The notes: generated by a model not told the origin, from the sequence alone. Numbered from the stretch's first letter, positions 9,063 to 18,143 are shown. The stretch: DNA of 56,861 nucleotides from Streptosporangiales bacterium (GCA_009380095.1 WHSL01000009.1:1-56861), one strand, 5' to 3'. Made by a program: numbers and translations.

Positions 9063-10046
9063 CTACCCGGCCTGGGCCGTCTCGTACAGCCGCTGGGCGT
9101 CCGCGCCGAAGTACGGCCCGAACATCCAGGTGGAGATGAAGTTGTACTTGAAGCTGTTCACCGAGTTCTGCAGCCCGGCCCCGGTGGACTCGTTGAAGCT
9201 CAGGAACCACGGCCCGCCGCTCGAACCGCCGGTCATGTCGCAGGTCATGCCGAGGTCGTTGGAGAGCAGGAAGTCGTTGAACACGCGCCCGCTGCAGTAG
9301 ATGAGGCTCTCACCGTCGTACGGCGCCGCGGCCGGGAAGCCGAACGCGTACATCTGCTGCCCGCGCGCCTGGTTGAACGCGACGCCCTGCGAGCCGACCA
9401 CGTCGGTCAGCCGCTGCCCGTTGTTGGGGGCGACGACCGCCGCGCCGACGTCGTAGTTCAGGTCCTCGCTGGCCTGCCACTGCGGGGTGGTGAGCAGCTT
9501 GGTGGCACTCCAGGTGCCGTGCGGCCGCGCGCCGTTGTCGTAGCCGGGCACGAAGACCCAGTTGGTGTGGAAGGCGCCCTCCATCTTGACGCAGTGCCCG
9601 GCGGTCATCACGACGCTCTTGTTCGCGCTGGTGACGGCGTTGCCGGAGCAGGACGCGTTCCGTCCCTGGAAGGTGAAGAAGACCCGGCCGGAGGTGGTCT
9701 TGACCTTCCCGCCGCCCGTCCACGGCCCGCCGGGCTCGTTGGCGGCGAGCGGGCCGAGCAGGGCGTCGCCCGACGGCACCACCTTCGGTACGCCGCGCGC
9801 GACCCGGCCCAGCCGCTGCTTGCCGAGGTCGATCAGGTCCAGCGGGACGGCCTTGGCCATCCGCCGGGGCGTCCAGTACCGCTCGATCGCGGACTGGGCC
9901 CGCGGGGTGGCGGCGGCGGTGTGCACCACCGGGTCGGCCCCGTCCGCGGGGACCGTACGCGGCGCGGCCGAGGCCGGTGCGGACGCCATGGCCAGCGCCA
10001 TGACCCCTGCGGCGGTGACCGCGGCCCATCGGAAGGTGTGCTTCAT
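9063..10046 (-). CDS. Secreted trypsin-like serine protease (S1 family), copy B
   Basis: This 327-residue preproprotein has a signal peptide MKHTFRWAAVTAAG...SAPASA (about 1-28). A pro-region carries YWTPRRMAKAVPLD, nearly the same motif as in copy A. The S1 domain has the triad His151 (TAGHC), Asp199 (NYDVG) and Ser276 (GSSGGPW). The ATG at 10046 is chosen because it begins a canonical signal peptide and has a GGAAGGGCGAGGG tract upstream. The open frame runs further to 10277 without signal-peptide character. Copies A and B are divergent tandem paralogues, alike around the active site but differing in spacing and pro-region, so the duplication is old. Substrate specificity is not predictable here. 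Confidence 0.88.
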   Translation of the reverse strand: MKHTFRWAAVTAAGVMALAMASAPASAAPRTVPADGADPVVHTAAATPRAQSAIERYWTPRRMAKAVPLDLIDLGKQRLGRVARGVPKVVPSGDALLGPLAANEPGGPWTGGGKVKTTSGRVFFTFQGRNASCSGNAVTSANKSVVMTAGHCVKMEGAFHTNWVFVPGYDNGARPHGTWSATKLLTTPQWQASEDLNYDVGAAVVAPNNGQRLTDVVGSQGVAFNQARGQQMYAFGFPAAAPYDGESLIYCSGRVFNDFLLSNDLGMTCDMTGGSSGGPWFLSFNESTGAGLQNSVNSFKYNFISTWMFGPYFGADAQRLYETAQAG

Positions 10047-10306
10047 CCCTCGCCCTTCCGCGGCCGGCACGCCGGCCGCTGAACCCGACATCCTGGGACG
10101 GATCGTCGAAGCCGTCGCCGGCCCGGCCACCGGCGGACCCCGTCGTCCGGGGGGCTGGAGACGCGGAACGGGCACACTTCGTGTCGGGGAAACTACTGGG
10201 GGCAGATGCGGCTCACTAGTGGCAGAACTTGCCAAACATGCCGATCTTCCGGTGATGGACCCGCGATCACCGTTCATCCATCGGTGACATCAAACGTCCG
10301 GTTTAA
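10047..10306. other. Intergenic region upstream of protease copy B
   Basis: About 260 bases contain no convincing gene. The right part is less GC-rich than the surroundings (near 10240-10306) and holds an imperfect inverted element, GATGGA with TCCATC. This is where a promoter for the protease would be expected. The + strand has a TAA at 10304, after which the truncated regulator frame is open. Confidence 0.4.
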
Positions 10307-10708
10307 TCACACGGCCCTCTCCCGCCACGGGAACGCCGCCCGCCATTCGTCGCCGCCCGCGCACCAGAGCGGCTGCTGGGTTCGGTCGGCTTCCTCACGC
10401 AGGTGACGCGGCCGGGCGGGAGGACCGTGTACTACCGGATCGACGACGAGGCCTGGGCCCGGGTGGTGGAGCGGCAGATCGCGTCGCTGGTGCGCTTCGG
10501 GGAGATCATGCGGGACGGGCTGGGCCTGGTGGGCCCGGGGTCGGACCGCGCGGGGCGGATGCGCAGCGCGCACGAGGTCTTCGCGTGGATGGAGAAGGTC
10601 TTCGCGGACGCGCCGCCGCTCCCGTCCGCGCGGCCCGAGCCGAAGACGCGGCCCGGGCCGGAGACGCCGCGCGGGCCGGAGACGCCGCGCGGGCCGGAGA
10701 AGGAGTAG
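10307..10708 (+). pseudogene. N-terminally truncated MarR/GbsR-type regulator
   Basis: The readable part ERLLGSVGFLTQ...VTRPGGRTVYYRIDDEAWARVV matches the wing and dimerisation region of GbsR-like MarR regulators. The recognition helices that should precede it are absent. The frame is open only from 10307 (TAA at 10304) and holds no ATG upstream of the motif. A GTG at 10403 could start a 101-residue fragment lacking the DNA-binding domain. The C-terminus is a Pro/Glu/Arg repeat (three PETPRGPE-like units). It ends two bases before the methyltransferase start and probably once regulated that gene. Confidence 0.6.
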
Positions 10709-10710
10709 AC

Positions 10711-11559
10711 ATGGCCGGACGACCCCCCGAGACGCGGACCGCCCTCGGGCCGATGACGATCGCCGCGGCGGAGCAGTACACGCCGGCCGAACGGCGGATC
10801 GTCCACGACGACCTCGCGGCGCGGTTCATTCCGGCGGGCCTGCGTGCCGCGATCCGGGTGCCCGCGGTCCGGCGTCTCCTCGTCGCCGCGACGGAGCGGC
10901 AGGCCACGGGCATCTGGGGATCGATGCTGTGCCGGAAGCGGTACGCCGACGACCGGGTCGCCGAGGCCGTACGGGAGGGGCCCGAACAGCTGCTGGTGCT
11001 CGGTGCGGGCCTGGACACCCGGGCCTATCGGCTGGCCGGCGACCTGCCGGTCGTGGAGGTCGACCTGCCCGCCAACATCGCGGACAAGCGCGCCCGGGTC
11101 GAGGCGGTGTTCGGCCGCGTCCCGCCGAACGTGACGCTGCTGCCGGTCGACTTCGAGACCGACGACCTCGCCGCCCTGCTCGACCTGGACCGGCCGACGA
11201 TGATCGTCTGGGAGGCGGTCACCCAGTACCTCACCGAGAACGGATTCAGGAAGACTTTCGCCCTGCTGAGCAAGGCCGCCCCCGGCGGCCGGCTGATCTT
11301 CACGTACGTGCTCGCCGACTTCCTGGACGGCTCACACTCCTACGGAGCCGAACGCGCCTACCACGAGTACGTGATCAAGCATCGCATCTGGCGCTTCGGC
11401 CTCCTCCCCGGTGAGGTCGCACCCCTGCTCCGCGAGTACGGCTGGACGGAGACCGAGCAGGTCGGCCCCGAGGAGTACCGCGCCCGGTACCTCGCGAACC
11501 GGCCCGGCCTCGCCGTCTCCGAGGCCGAGCGCTTCGTCCACGCCGTCAAGGAGGCATGA
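10711..11559 (+). CDS. SAM-dependent methyltransferase, TIGR00027 / leucine carboxyl methyltransferase-like
   Basis: This 282-residue class I methyltransferase carries the signature LGAGLDTRAYRL (SAM motif I) near residue 95. VVEVDLPANIADKR and WEAVTQYLTENG complete the family fingerprint. Such proteins are numerous in mycobacteria and streptomycetes and are often tied to secondary metabolites or lipids. Real substrates are mostly unknown. The ATG at 10711 has AAGGAG eight bases upstream and lies two bases after the truncated regulator. It is convergent with the broken ABC permease. The protein appears complete. Confidence 0.85.
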   Translation: MAGRPPETRTALGPMTIAAAEQYTPAERRIVHDDLAARFIPAGLRAAIRVPAVRRLLVAATERQATGIWGSMLCRKRYADDRVAEAVREGPEQLLVLGAGLDTRAYRLAGDLPVVEVDLPANIADKRARVEAVFGRVPPNVTLLPVDFETDDLAALLDLDRPTMIVWEAVTQYLTENGFRKTFALLSKAAPGGRLIFTYVLADFLDGSHSYGAERAYHEYVIKHRIWRFGLLPGEVAPLLREYGWTETEQVGPEEYRARYLANRPGLAVSEAERFVHAVKEA

Positions 11560-11568
11560 GGTCCGGCG

Positions 11569-12723
11569 TCAGAGAACGAGGTCGCGGCGGCGCAGGCCAA
11601 TGAGCCCGGCGGCCGTCAGGGCGGCCGCGATCAGGGTGAGCGCCGCCAGCGTGCCCGCGCCGGGATCGGCCAGCGCGGAGTAGTGGACGTGGGCGAACGG
11701 GGAGACCCGGAACGCGGCGTCGCCCACCACCCCGATCTCCCAGCCGAACTCCAGCGCCACGAGCAGGGCGAGGATCGCCCAGGCGGCGTACGGACCGGCC
11801 CGTCCGAGCAGGCCGTGCGCCGCGACCGCGAGGCCGATCGTGACCCAGATCGCGGGCACCAGGGTGAGGGTCAGCGTGAGCAGTCCCGGTACGTCGCCCG
11901 TGCCCAGCCCGGACAGCGCGCCGACGATGGCGAGCAGCGCCACGGGCGCGGCGAAGGCGTACGCCAGGTGGCCCGCGGCCCACCGGACCCGCCCACCGGC
12001 CCGGCCAGCACCATCTCCGCCGTCCCCGCCGACTCCTCCTGCCACAGCCGGGACGTGATGAGCAGCACGCACATCGCGACCGAGTAGGCGCCGAAGATGT
12101 ACACGATCAGCCCGAAGAACACGTCCGCGGCGTCGCCGCCGCCCATCCGGGCCGACCAGGCCGACAGCGCCTCGCTCCGCGCGAACCCGTCGATGGCACC
12201 CTGTGTGCCGAACCCCAGCGCCAGCCCGAACGCGGCCGCGGCGGCCGCCCACGCGACCAGCGCTCCCCGCTGCAGCCGCCAGGCGAGACCCAGCGGTGAG
12301 CCGAGCCACCGCGGCCCGGCCGCGGCGCCGTCGCGCTCCCGCAGCAGGCCCGCGCGCAGCAGCCAGCCGTTCGGAACCAGCCAGCCCAGCCAGGGCGCGG
12401 ACAGCTCCGCGGCGCCGCGGAACAGGTACATCACGAAGAACAGGCCGAACGCGCCGATGGTGGCCGTGCGCGGTGCGGACACGAGCTGCGCCGCGACCGC
12501 GGTCATGGAGGTGCCCAGCAGACCCGCGCAGCCGGCCACCAGCCCCCAGGCCAGCGACCCGCCCACCGGCATGCCGGCCCCCACGAGCAGCGTCGTGACC
12601 AGGGCGGTGAGCACGACGTTGGCGCCCAGGAGCACGGAGCGTGCCGGTGCCGGTCACGGCGGCGGCCAGCGGGCTCGCCGCCCGGGTGCGGGGCCGGCCG
12701 GACAGGACGATCGGATCAGTCAT
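11569..12723 (-). pseudogene. Internally deleted and frameshifted ABC-2 exporter permease
   Basis: The first codons from 12723 read MTDPIVLSGRPRT...VTGTGTL, typical of the N-terminus of actinobacterial multidrug exporter permeases of about 520 residues. At about 12636 the sequence jumps, in another frame, to LLGANVVLTALVTTLLVGAG, which belongs well downstream in the family. About 100 residues are therefore missing. A second frameshift near 11988-11992 looks like one lost base between LAGPVG and RVRWAAGHLAY. Several membrane helices remain visible to the end (LIGLRRRDLVL). The partner ATPase gene is absent. It overlaps the TetR gene by eight bases and was probably its target. Confidence 0.75.
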
Positions 12724-13381
12724 CACCGCGCTCCTTCGCGCGCTCGGCGATCAGGCCGGTGACGCGGCGGCCCGCCGCGGTTTCCGCGAACCCGCCCATG
12801 GCGGCGTACACGTCGGTCATGGCGGCGCCGATCACCGGAGCGCCGTCCGGCGTCAGCGCGTCGACGCCGAGCTCGCGGCTCAGCTGTTCGTGCAGCACGA
12901 CCGTGGCCGCGTGCATCGCGCTCATCACCGCGGCCGCATCGCGGGTCCGCTTCGCGCCGGGCGGGAAGCGCTCGGGCCAGTTCGCGGTGAGGAACTCCGC
13001 CGTCACCCCGACCGCGCCGGTGAAGAACGTGGCGGCGGCGGGAGAGCCGTCGACCAGCGCGCGGGCGAGATACCGCACGCCGCGCTCGCTGCCGTCGAAA
13101 AGGGCGGCGAGCGCGTCCGGATCGGGCCCGGCCACGCTCTCGCCGGCGCCCTGGACGACGGTCGCCATCACGTGGTCGTCGCAGGCCTGCCGGAGCGCGT
13201 CCTTCGTGCCGAAGTGGTGCTGGACCAGCCCGATGGAGACGCCGGCGGCGTCCGCGATGTCCTTCAGCCGCGCCCGGGCGACGCCGCGTTCGGCGAACAC
13301 GTCGAGCGCGGCGTCCCTGATCCGGGCGCGGGCCGTCAGGTCCTCCGAGGGCCGGGCGGCCCCGGCGCGGTGAGTGCTCAC
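12716..13381 (-). CDS. TetR-family transcriptional repressor
   Basis: This protein has 221 residues if translation starts at the GTG at 13381. An in-frame start at 13435 would put the operator inside the coding region. The helix-turn-helix spans about residues 20-65 (ALDVFAERGVARARLKDIADAAGVS then VQHHFGTKDAL). The C-terminal ligand/dimer domain is Ala-rich and complete. It lies directly upstream of the broken exporter permease, overlapping it by eight bases, which is the usual repressor-efflux arrangement. It should bind the palindrome at 13388-13405. With the transporter broken, its present role may be limited to autoregulation. Confidence 0.88.
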   Translation of the reverse strand: MSTHRAGAARPSEDLTARARIRDAALDVFAERGVARARLKDIADAAGVSIGLVQHHFGTKDALRQACDDHVMATVVQGAGESVAGPDPDALAALFDGSERGVRYLARALVDGSPAAATFFTGAVGVTAEFLTANWPERFPPGAKRTRDAAAVMSAMHAATVVLHEQLSRELGVDALTPDGAPVIGAAMTDVYAAMGGFAETAAGRRVTGLIAERAKERGDD

Positions 13382-13387
13382 GACTCG

Positions 13388-13405
13388 ACAATATCTCAAT
13401 ATTGT
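13388..13405. promoter_or_regulatory. TetR operator (perfect 7-4-7 inverted repeat)
   Basis: ACAATAT (13388-13394) and ATATTGT (13399-13405) flank four bases, in an AT-rich island seven bases upstream of the TetR start at 13381. Further ATTGT/ACAAT-like half-sites follow up to about 13425. Size, symmetry and location are typical of TetR autoregulatory operators. Confidence 0.75.
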
Positions 13406-13469
13406 TTCCAATATAAAGTTATTGTCACCGCGCACAGTGAGGCGCCGGCCGAACCGTCTCGCGGTGCGG

Positions 13470-14231
13470 TCAGGTGGGTTTGCGGGCCTCGATGAGGTAG
13501 CGGGTGGTCGTGGCCACGAAGGGGCCTTCGGCCTGGATGCGCTCGTGCAGTCGCCGCAGCTTCGGCAGGTACGCCTCGACGGAGAAGTCCGGCACCATCC
13601 AGATCACCTTGCGCAGGAAGAAGATCACCGCGCCGATGTCGAAGAACTCCGTACGCAGCGACGCGGTGCGCAGGTCCACGACGCGCAGCCCGGCCTCCTC
13701 GGCCGACCGCCGCCCCTTCGCGGGGTCGCGGCGGTGGCGCACCTCGCGCGGCTGCGGGCCCAGGAAGAACTCGACCAGCTCGAACACGCTGGCCGGGCCG
13801 ACCTGCTGGGACAGGTACGTGCCGCCGGGGCGGAGCACGCGGGCCACCTCGGCCATGTCCTCAGCCACCGGGTGCCTGCTCGTCACCAGGTCGAAGGCCG
13901 CGTCGGCGAACGGCAGCGGGGCGCCCTCGACGGTGCGGACGACCACGGCGCCGTACCGGCGCAGCAGGTCCGTGGCCTTCGCCAGGTTCGGCGGCCAGGA
14001 CTCCGTCGCGGCCATCACCGGCGGCAGCGGGGCGGCCCCGGCGAGCACCTCACCGCCGCCGGTCTCCAGGTCAAGCGCCGATTGAACGCTCGCCAGCCGC
14101 CCCTGGAGCAGGCGCTGATACCCCCACTCCGGCCGCTCCTCGGTCGCCCGGCCGTCCAGCCAGGAGAAGTCCCAGCCCTCTGTGGACGCCGCCGACGCCT
14201 CGGCCACCAGCTCGTCGAAGTCCCGCTCCAT
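13470..14231 (-). CDS. Class I SAM-dependent methyltransferase
   Basis: This 253-residue protein has a Rossmann-type methyltransferase core. SAM motif I is ALDLETGGGE (about residues 52-61), the acidic and motif II/III region is PLPFADAAFDLVTSRH, and post-motif is VARVLRPGGTYLSQQVG. It resembles small UbiE/Coq5-like methyltransferases, but no substrate can be named. It looks intact. It is followed downstream by the TetR operator region and preceded by the GNAT gene with a 24-base gap, so the two may be cotranscribed. Confidence 0.8.
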   Translation of the reverse strand: MERDFDELVAEASAASTEGWDFSWLDGRATEERPEWGYQRLLQGRLASVQSALDLETGGGEVLAGAAPLPPVMAATESWPPNLAKATDLLRRYGAVVVRTVEGAPLPFADAAFDLVTSRHPVAEDMAEVARVLRPGGTYLSQQVGPASVFELVEFFLGPQPREVRHRRDPAKGRRSAEEAGLRVVDLRTASLRTEFFDIGAVIFFLRKVIWMVPDFSVEAYLPKLRRLHERIQAEGPFVATTTRYLIEARKPT

Positions 14232-14255
14232 CCCGCCCCCTCCTGGCCTTCCCGG

Positions 14256-14798
14256 TCAGCGGGCCGGGCGTTCGTAGATGGTCTCCAGGCCGTCCCGCGC
14301 GTCCCACTGCTCCCCCACCGCGGCGAAGCCGAACCCGGCGATGGTGGCCATGGAGGCGGTGTTGTCCGGGCGGATCGTGGCCCGTACGGTCCGCACGCCG
14401 GGCGCGGCGGCGGCGCGGGCGAGCAGCTCGGTGAGGATGGCGCGCGCGTAGCCGCGGCGGCGCCACCGCGGGTCCACCGAGTAGCCGAGCTCCACGGTGC
14501 CGGAGGCGTCCGGCGGGCCGTGGAAGCCCGCGTAGCCCACGGCGGCCTGCGGCGCGTCGTCCACCACCACCCGGGTGAGCCACTCCGCGGCCGCGGGGTC
14601 GTTCTCGATCTGACCCAGCCGGTAGGACCACACCCAGCGCGCCTCCTCGGTGAGGAAGTAGCCGGTGAGCGCCACGCCGAGCGTCTTCTCCGCCACGCTC
14701 GCGTCGCCGTCGGCCAGCGCGGCCAGCGCCTCGGAGGGCAGCGGGAGAAACCGCAGCCGCTTCTCCGGGGGGCGCGATGGGTTCGTCACGCCGAGCAT
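14256..14798 (-). CDS. GNAT-family (RimJ/RimL-type) N-acetyltransferase
   Basis: This 180-residue protein has the GNAT core: VELGYSVDPRWRRRGYA is the acetyl-CoA pyrophosphate loop (about residues 100-116), and PDNTASMATIAGFGF is the motif B region. The ATG at 14798 gives a normal-length protein. The longer open frame to 14930 runs through a 30-bp tandem repeat and is unlikely to be translated as such. The acceptor (protein N-terminus, antibiotic or small amine) is unknown. It may form an operon with the methyltransferase downstream. Confidence 0.8.
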   Translation of the reverse strand: MLGVTNPSRPPEKRLRFLPLPSEALAALADGDASVAEKTLGVALTGYFLTEEARWVWSYRLGQIENDPAAAEWLTRVVVDDAPQAAVGYAGFHGPPDASGTVELGYSVDPRWRRRGYARAILTELLARAAAAPGVRTVRATIRPDNTASMATIAGFGFAAVGEQWDARDGLETIYERPAR

Positions 14799-14836
14799 GC
14801 TCCGGCACTCCGGGACGCCATGTCCACTCGATTCCC

Positions 14837-14920
14837 GGCTCCGAGCCTCGTGGACGCGGCGCCCCCATCTCCGAACCTCGAGGGCGCGGCGCCCCCGGCT
14901 CCGAGCCTCGGGGCGCGGCC
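14837..14920. repeat. 30-bp tandem repeat, 2.8 copies
   Basis: Units begin at 14837, 14867 and 14897 with the core CTCCGAGCCTCG...GCGCGGCGCCCCC, diverging at a few bases. The array sits between the GNAT start and the remnant PucR gene. The unit length is a multiple of three and the units read through in all frames. No function is evident. Confidence 0.7.
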
Positions 14921-14966
14921 GGACGTACACGGGGAGCCGCCGGACGGGGCGGCGGCCTCGGGAGGC

Positions 14967-15515
14967 TCAGGGGAGGTCGAGGGCCTGCAGGGCGAGCCAG
15001 AGTTCGGCGCGGACCGTCGGATCGTCGAGGTCGCGTCCCAGCAGGTCGCGGATGCGGCCGATCCGGTAGCGCAGGGTGTGGCGGTGCACCCCGAGCGACT
15101 CCGCGGCGGCGTCCCAGCGGCCCGCCGCCGCCAGATAGGCACGCAGCGAACCCACGAGGTCGGCCCGGGTCTCGTACTCCAGGAGCGGCCGCCGCAGCGC
15201 CTCGTGCTCCTCGGCGGTGAGCAGCTCGTGCAGTGCCTTCCCGATGGCGATGAACGGGGTCGGCTCCGGCACCTCGAGCAACGGCAGCCCGGCGCCGGCG
15301 GCCGCGGAGATGAGCGCGGGCGGCGTGACGGCGTGCGTGAGCCCCACGGCGAAGCCGAGCCCGACCGCCCGCCCCCCGTCCACAAGCCGTCGCACATGGC
15401 CGGGGGCGGACCCCGCGTCGAGCCGCATGCCGGTGGTGAGCAGCAACTCCCCGCCGTCCAGGTACGGCGTCGGGTCGCCGAGCTCGCTGGAGGCCACCCA
15501 CCTCACCTCGCGGTC
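14967..15515 (-). pseudogene. PucR-family regulator remnant (start and central domain deleted)
   Basis: The minus-strand frame first reads DREVRWVASSELGDPTPYL and GGELLLTTGMRL, the hallmark of the PucR N-terminal sensor domain. At HEALRR it jumps straight to PLLEYETRADLVGSL, and then to GVHRHTLRYRIGRIRDLLG, the C-terminal HTH_30 domain. About 250-300 central residues (the GGDEF-like CdaR region) are missing. The N-terminal start is lost as well, because near 15515 the frame passes into the antisense of the gabT remnant. Homologues of about 500 residues usually stand divergently from gabT and control GABA or polyamine use. A 180-residue in-frame remnant could still be made only by using an upstream chance start. 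Confidence 0.75.
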
Positions 15516-16715
15516 GAGCGCCTCAGGGACGCCGACGGCAACGCGTTCATCGACTTCTCCTCCGGGATCGCCGTCACCAACGTGGGCAACGCCAACCCGC
15601 GGGTCGCCGCGCGGGTCAAGGAGCAGGTGGAGCGGTTCACCCACACCTGCATGATGGTGGCGCCGTACGAGTCGTACGTGAACGTCTGTGAGGCGCTCAA
15701 CCGGCTCACCCCGGGCACCCACGAGAAGCGCTCCGTGCTGCTCAACACCGGCGCGGAGGCGGTGGAGAACGCGGTCAAGATCGCCCGGTACGCCACCGGC
15801 CGCCAGGCCGTCGTGGTGTTCGACCACGCGTACCACGGTCGGACCAACCTCACGATGGCGCTGACCGCGAAGAACATGCCGTACAAGGACGGCTTCGGGG
15901 CGTTCGCCGGCGAGGTCTACCGGATGCCGATGGCGTACCCGTTCCGCTGGCCGACCGGGCCGGAGTGCTGCGGCCCGGAGGCGGCGGACATGGTCATCGA
16001 CCAGATCACCAAGCAGGTCGGCGCGGACCGTACGGCCGCCGTGCTGATCGAGCCGATCCAGGGCGAGGGCGGGTTCATCGACCCGGCGCCGGGCTTCCTC
16101 CCGGCGATCGCGGAGTTCTGCCGGGCGAACGGCATCCTGTTCATCGCGGACGAGGTGCAGACCGGGTTCGGCCGGACCGGCGACATGTTCGCCTGCGAGC
16201 ACGAGGGCGTGATGCCCGACCTGGTGGCCACCGCCAAGGGCATCGCCGGCGGGCTGCCGCTGGCCGCCGTCACCGGCCGCGCCGAGATCATGGACGCCGT
16301 GCATGCGGGCGGACTGGGCGGGACCTACGGCGGCAACCCGCTGGCCTGCGAGGCCGCGCTCGCCGCGATCGAGAGCATCGAGACCGACGGGCTCGTGGCG
16401 CGGGCGGGGGAGATCGGCGCGACGATGCCGCCGCGGCTGCGGGCGCTGGCCGAACGGGTGCCGGTGATCGGGGACGTACGGGGCCGCGGCGCCATGATCG
16501 CCGTGGAGCTGGTCCGCGGCGCCGGGGACAAGTCCCCCAACCCCGAGGCGCTCGCCCAGGTCGTCGCGCGCTGCCACGCGGAGGGGCTGCTCGTGCTGAC
16601 CGCGGGCACGTACGGCAACGTGCTGCGCTTCCTGCCGCCGCTGACCATGCCGGACCACCTGCTGAACGAGGGTCTCGGGGTCCTGGAGAAGGCGTTCGCC
16701 GAGCTCAGCGCCTGA
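15516..16715 (+). pseudogene. gabT: 4-aminobutyrate aminotransferase lacking its N-terminus
   Basis: From DADGNAFIDFSSGIAVTNVG to the TGA at 16713-16715 this is a well-preserved class III PLP aminotransferase of GabT type (about 400 residues). It includes LNTGAEAVENAVK, EPIQGEGGFIDP, FIADEVQTGFGRTG and the PLP lysine region TAKGIAGGLPL. The first 45-50 residues and the start codon are absent. The sequence upstream is the antisense of the PucR remnant. One deletion therefore removed both starts and the shared promoter. It would convert GABA plus 2-oxoglutarate to succinate semialdehyde plus glutamate if expressed, but expression is doubtful. Confidence 0.75.
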
Positions 16716-16770
16716 GCGCGTGAGCACCCGAGGCGTGCGCCGCGCGCGCCTCCCGGGGCTCCGATAGCGT

Positions 16771-16804
16771 GGTGACCCGCGGCCGGGCCGGGCCGCGGGT
16801 CACC
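16771..16804 (+). terminator. Strong intrinsic terminator after gabT remnant
   Basis: Perfect 14-bp arms, GGTGACCCGCGGCC (16771-16784) and GGCCGCGGGTCACC (16791-16804), enclose a six-base loop. The hairpin separates the gabT remnant from the binding-protein gene that starts at 16833. Confidence 0.65.
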
Positions 16805-16832
16805 ACAACGCCTCAGCAGGAAGAGCCCCCCG

Positions 16833-18047
16833 TTGCGTCGTCGAATCGCGTCCGTCGCCGTGACCGCCTGTCTGCTCGCGATCGCGGGCTGCTCCGGTGG
16901 CGAGGAGCCGGGGGCGGCGCCGAAGAGCCCCACCCCCGCCGCCTCCGTCGGACCGGGCGAGGGCGAGCTGAACCTGCTGGCGCTGCCCGGTTACACCGAG
17001 GGCGGCGGCAGCGACCCCCGGGTCGACTGGGTCTCGCCGTTCGAGGAGCGCACGCGCTGCACGGTCAAGGTCAAGTACGCCGACGACGAACAGGACATGC
17101 TCGAGCTGTTCCGCGACGAGGAGCGGCAGTACGACGGCGTCGCCGCCCCGCCCGACGTGGCCGGGCGGCTCATCGCGTCCCACGAGGTCGCGCCGCTGAA
17201 CACGCGGCTCGTCGAGGGGTACTCCGACCTGTCGCCGCGCCTGCGCCGGCTGCCCGCCTACACCTCCGGCGACACCCGGTACGGCGTGCCGATCGCCTGG
17301 GGCGTCAGCACGCTCATGTACAACACCGACAAGGTCAAGGACGCGCCGACCGGCTGGGGCGCGGTGTTCGACCCCAAGGGCAAGGGGCGGACGGCGGTGC
17401 TCCGGGACAGCCCGCTGACCATCGCCGACGCCGCGCTCTACCTCAAGAAGGACCGGCCCGAGCTCGGCATCACGGATCCGTACGCGCTCACCACCGCGCA
17501 GCTCGACGCGGTGATGAAGCTGCTGGAGAAGGGGCGGGACCGGGTGCGGAGCTACTGGACGCACCCGTCCGACGCGGTCGCCGCGTTCGCCTCCGGCAAC
17601 GCCACCGTGGGACAGGTCTGGCCGTACCACCTCGACGTGCTCAGCCGGGCGCACCGGCCGGTCGCCGAGGTCCGTCCCGCCGAGGGCGTGACCGGCTGGG
17701 CCGACGCGTGGATGATCTCGGCACGCGCGCGGCACCCCAGCTGCATGTACCAGTGGATGTCCTGGACCAGCGGCAAGCGCGTCCAGGAGCAGATCGCGAA
17801 CTGGGTCGGCGTGGCTCCGGCGAACCCCGAGACCTGCGACTACCTGGGCCGTCGCTTCTGCACCGCGTACCACGTCAACAACCGCGCGTACCTTAACCAG
17901 GTCCGCTTCGCCCGCCTCCCGGGCGGCTGTCCCCCCGCCTCCCGCCCCGCGACCTCCGCCCCCAGCGCCACCCCGGCCCGCGGCACCCCCGGCGCGGCCT
18001 GCACCGACTATCGGACCTGGTCCGACCGCTGGGCCCGCCTCACCTGA
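16833..18047 (+). CDS. PotD-like extracellular solute-binding lipoprotein (polyamine-type ABC importer)
   Basis: This 404-residue lipoprotein has a signal sequence with lipobox IAGC (Cys20), a Pro/Ala linker, then a type II periplasmic-binding fold. Segments such as LNLLALPGYTEGG, YDGVAAPPDVAGRLI, YGVPIAWGVSTLMYNTDKV and ATVGQVWPYHLDVL are typical of spermidine/putrescine-binding proteins. Translation starts at TTG 16833, six bases after AGGAAGAG. No PotABC transporter genes are adjacent. It follows the PucR/gabT remnants, so it may be the last intact member of a polyamine/GABA locus. The last 60 residues are Pro/Ala/Thr-rich with two extra cysteines. The substrate is inferred, not shown. Confidence 0.8.
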   Translation: MRRRIASVAVTACLLAIAGCSGGEEPGAAPKSPTPAASVGPGEGELNLLALPGYTEGGGSDPRVDWVSPFEERTRCTVKVKYADDEQDMLELFRDEERQYDGVAAPPDVAGRLIASHEVAPLNTRLVEGYSDLSPRLRRLPAYTSGDTRYGVPIAWGVSTLMYNTDKVKDAPTGWGAVFDPKGKGRTAVLRDSPLTIADAALYLKKDRPELGITDPYALTTAQLDAVMKLLEKGRDRVRSYWTHPSDAVAAFASGNATVGQVWPYHLDVLSRAHRPVAEVRPAEGVTGWADAWMISARARHPSCMYQWMSWTSGKRVQEQIANWVGVAPANPETCDYLGRRFCTAYHVNNRAYLNQVRFARLPGGCPPASRPATSAPSATPARGTPGAACTDYRTWSDRWARLT

Positions 18048-18143
18048 CCGGCTGACGTCGCGAACGCGCTGGGATGGTGGTGTCCCCTGAGCCGCCGCTC
18101 GTTCGTCAATGATGGTGAGAGCCCATCGACTCCGGAGGTCGCG

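Noticed and set aside
10403-10708. A complete small MarR-type regulator of 101 residues
   Set aside because: The DNA-binding helices are missing and homologous sequence extends upstream of the GTG, so this is a fragment rather than a small gene.
13374-16715. A 1113-codon plus-strand open frame
   Set aside because: Only its last third is gabT. The rest is antisense to the methyltransferase, GNAT and PucR remnant, open by chance in high-GC DNA.
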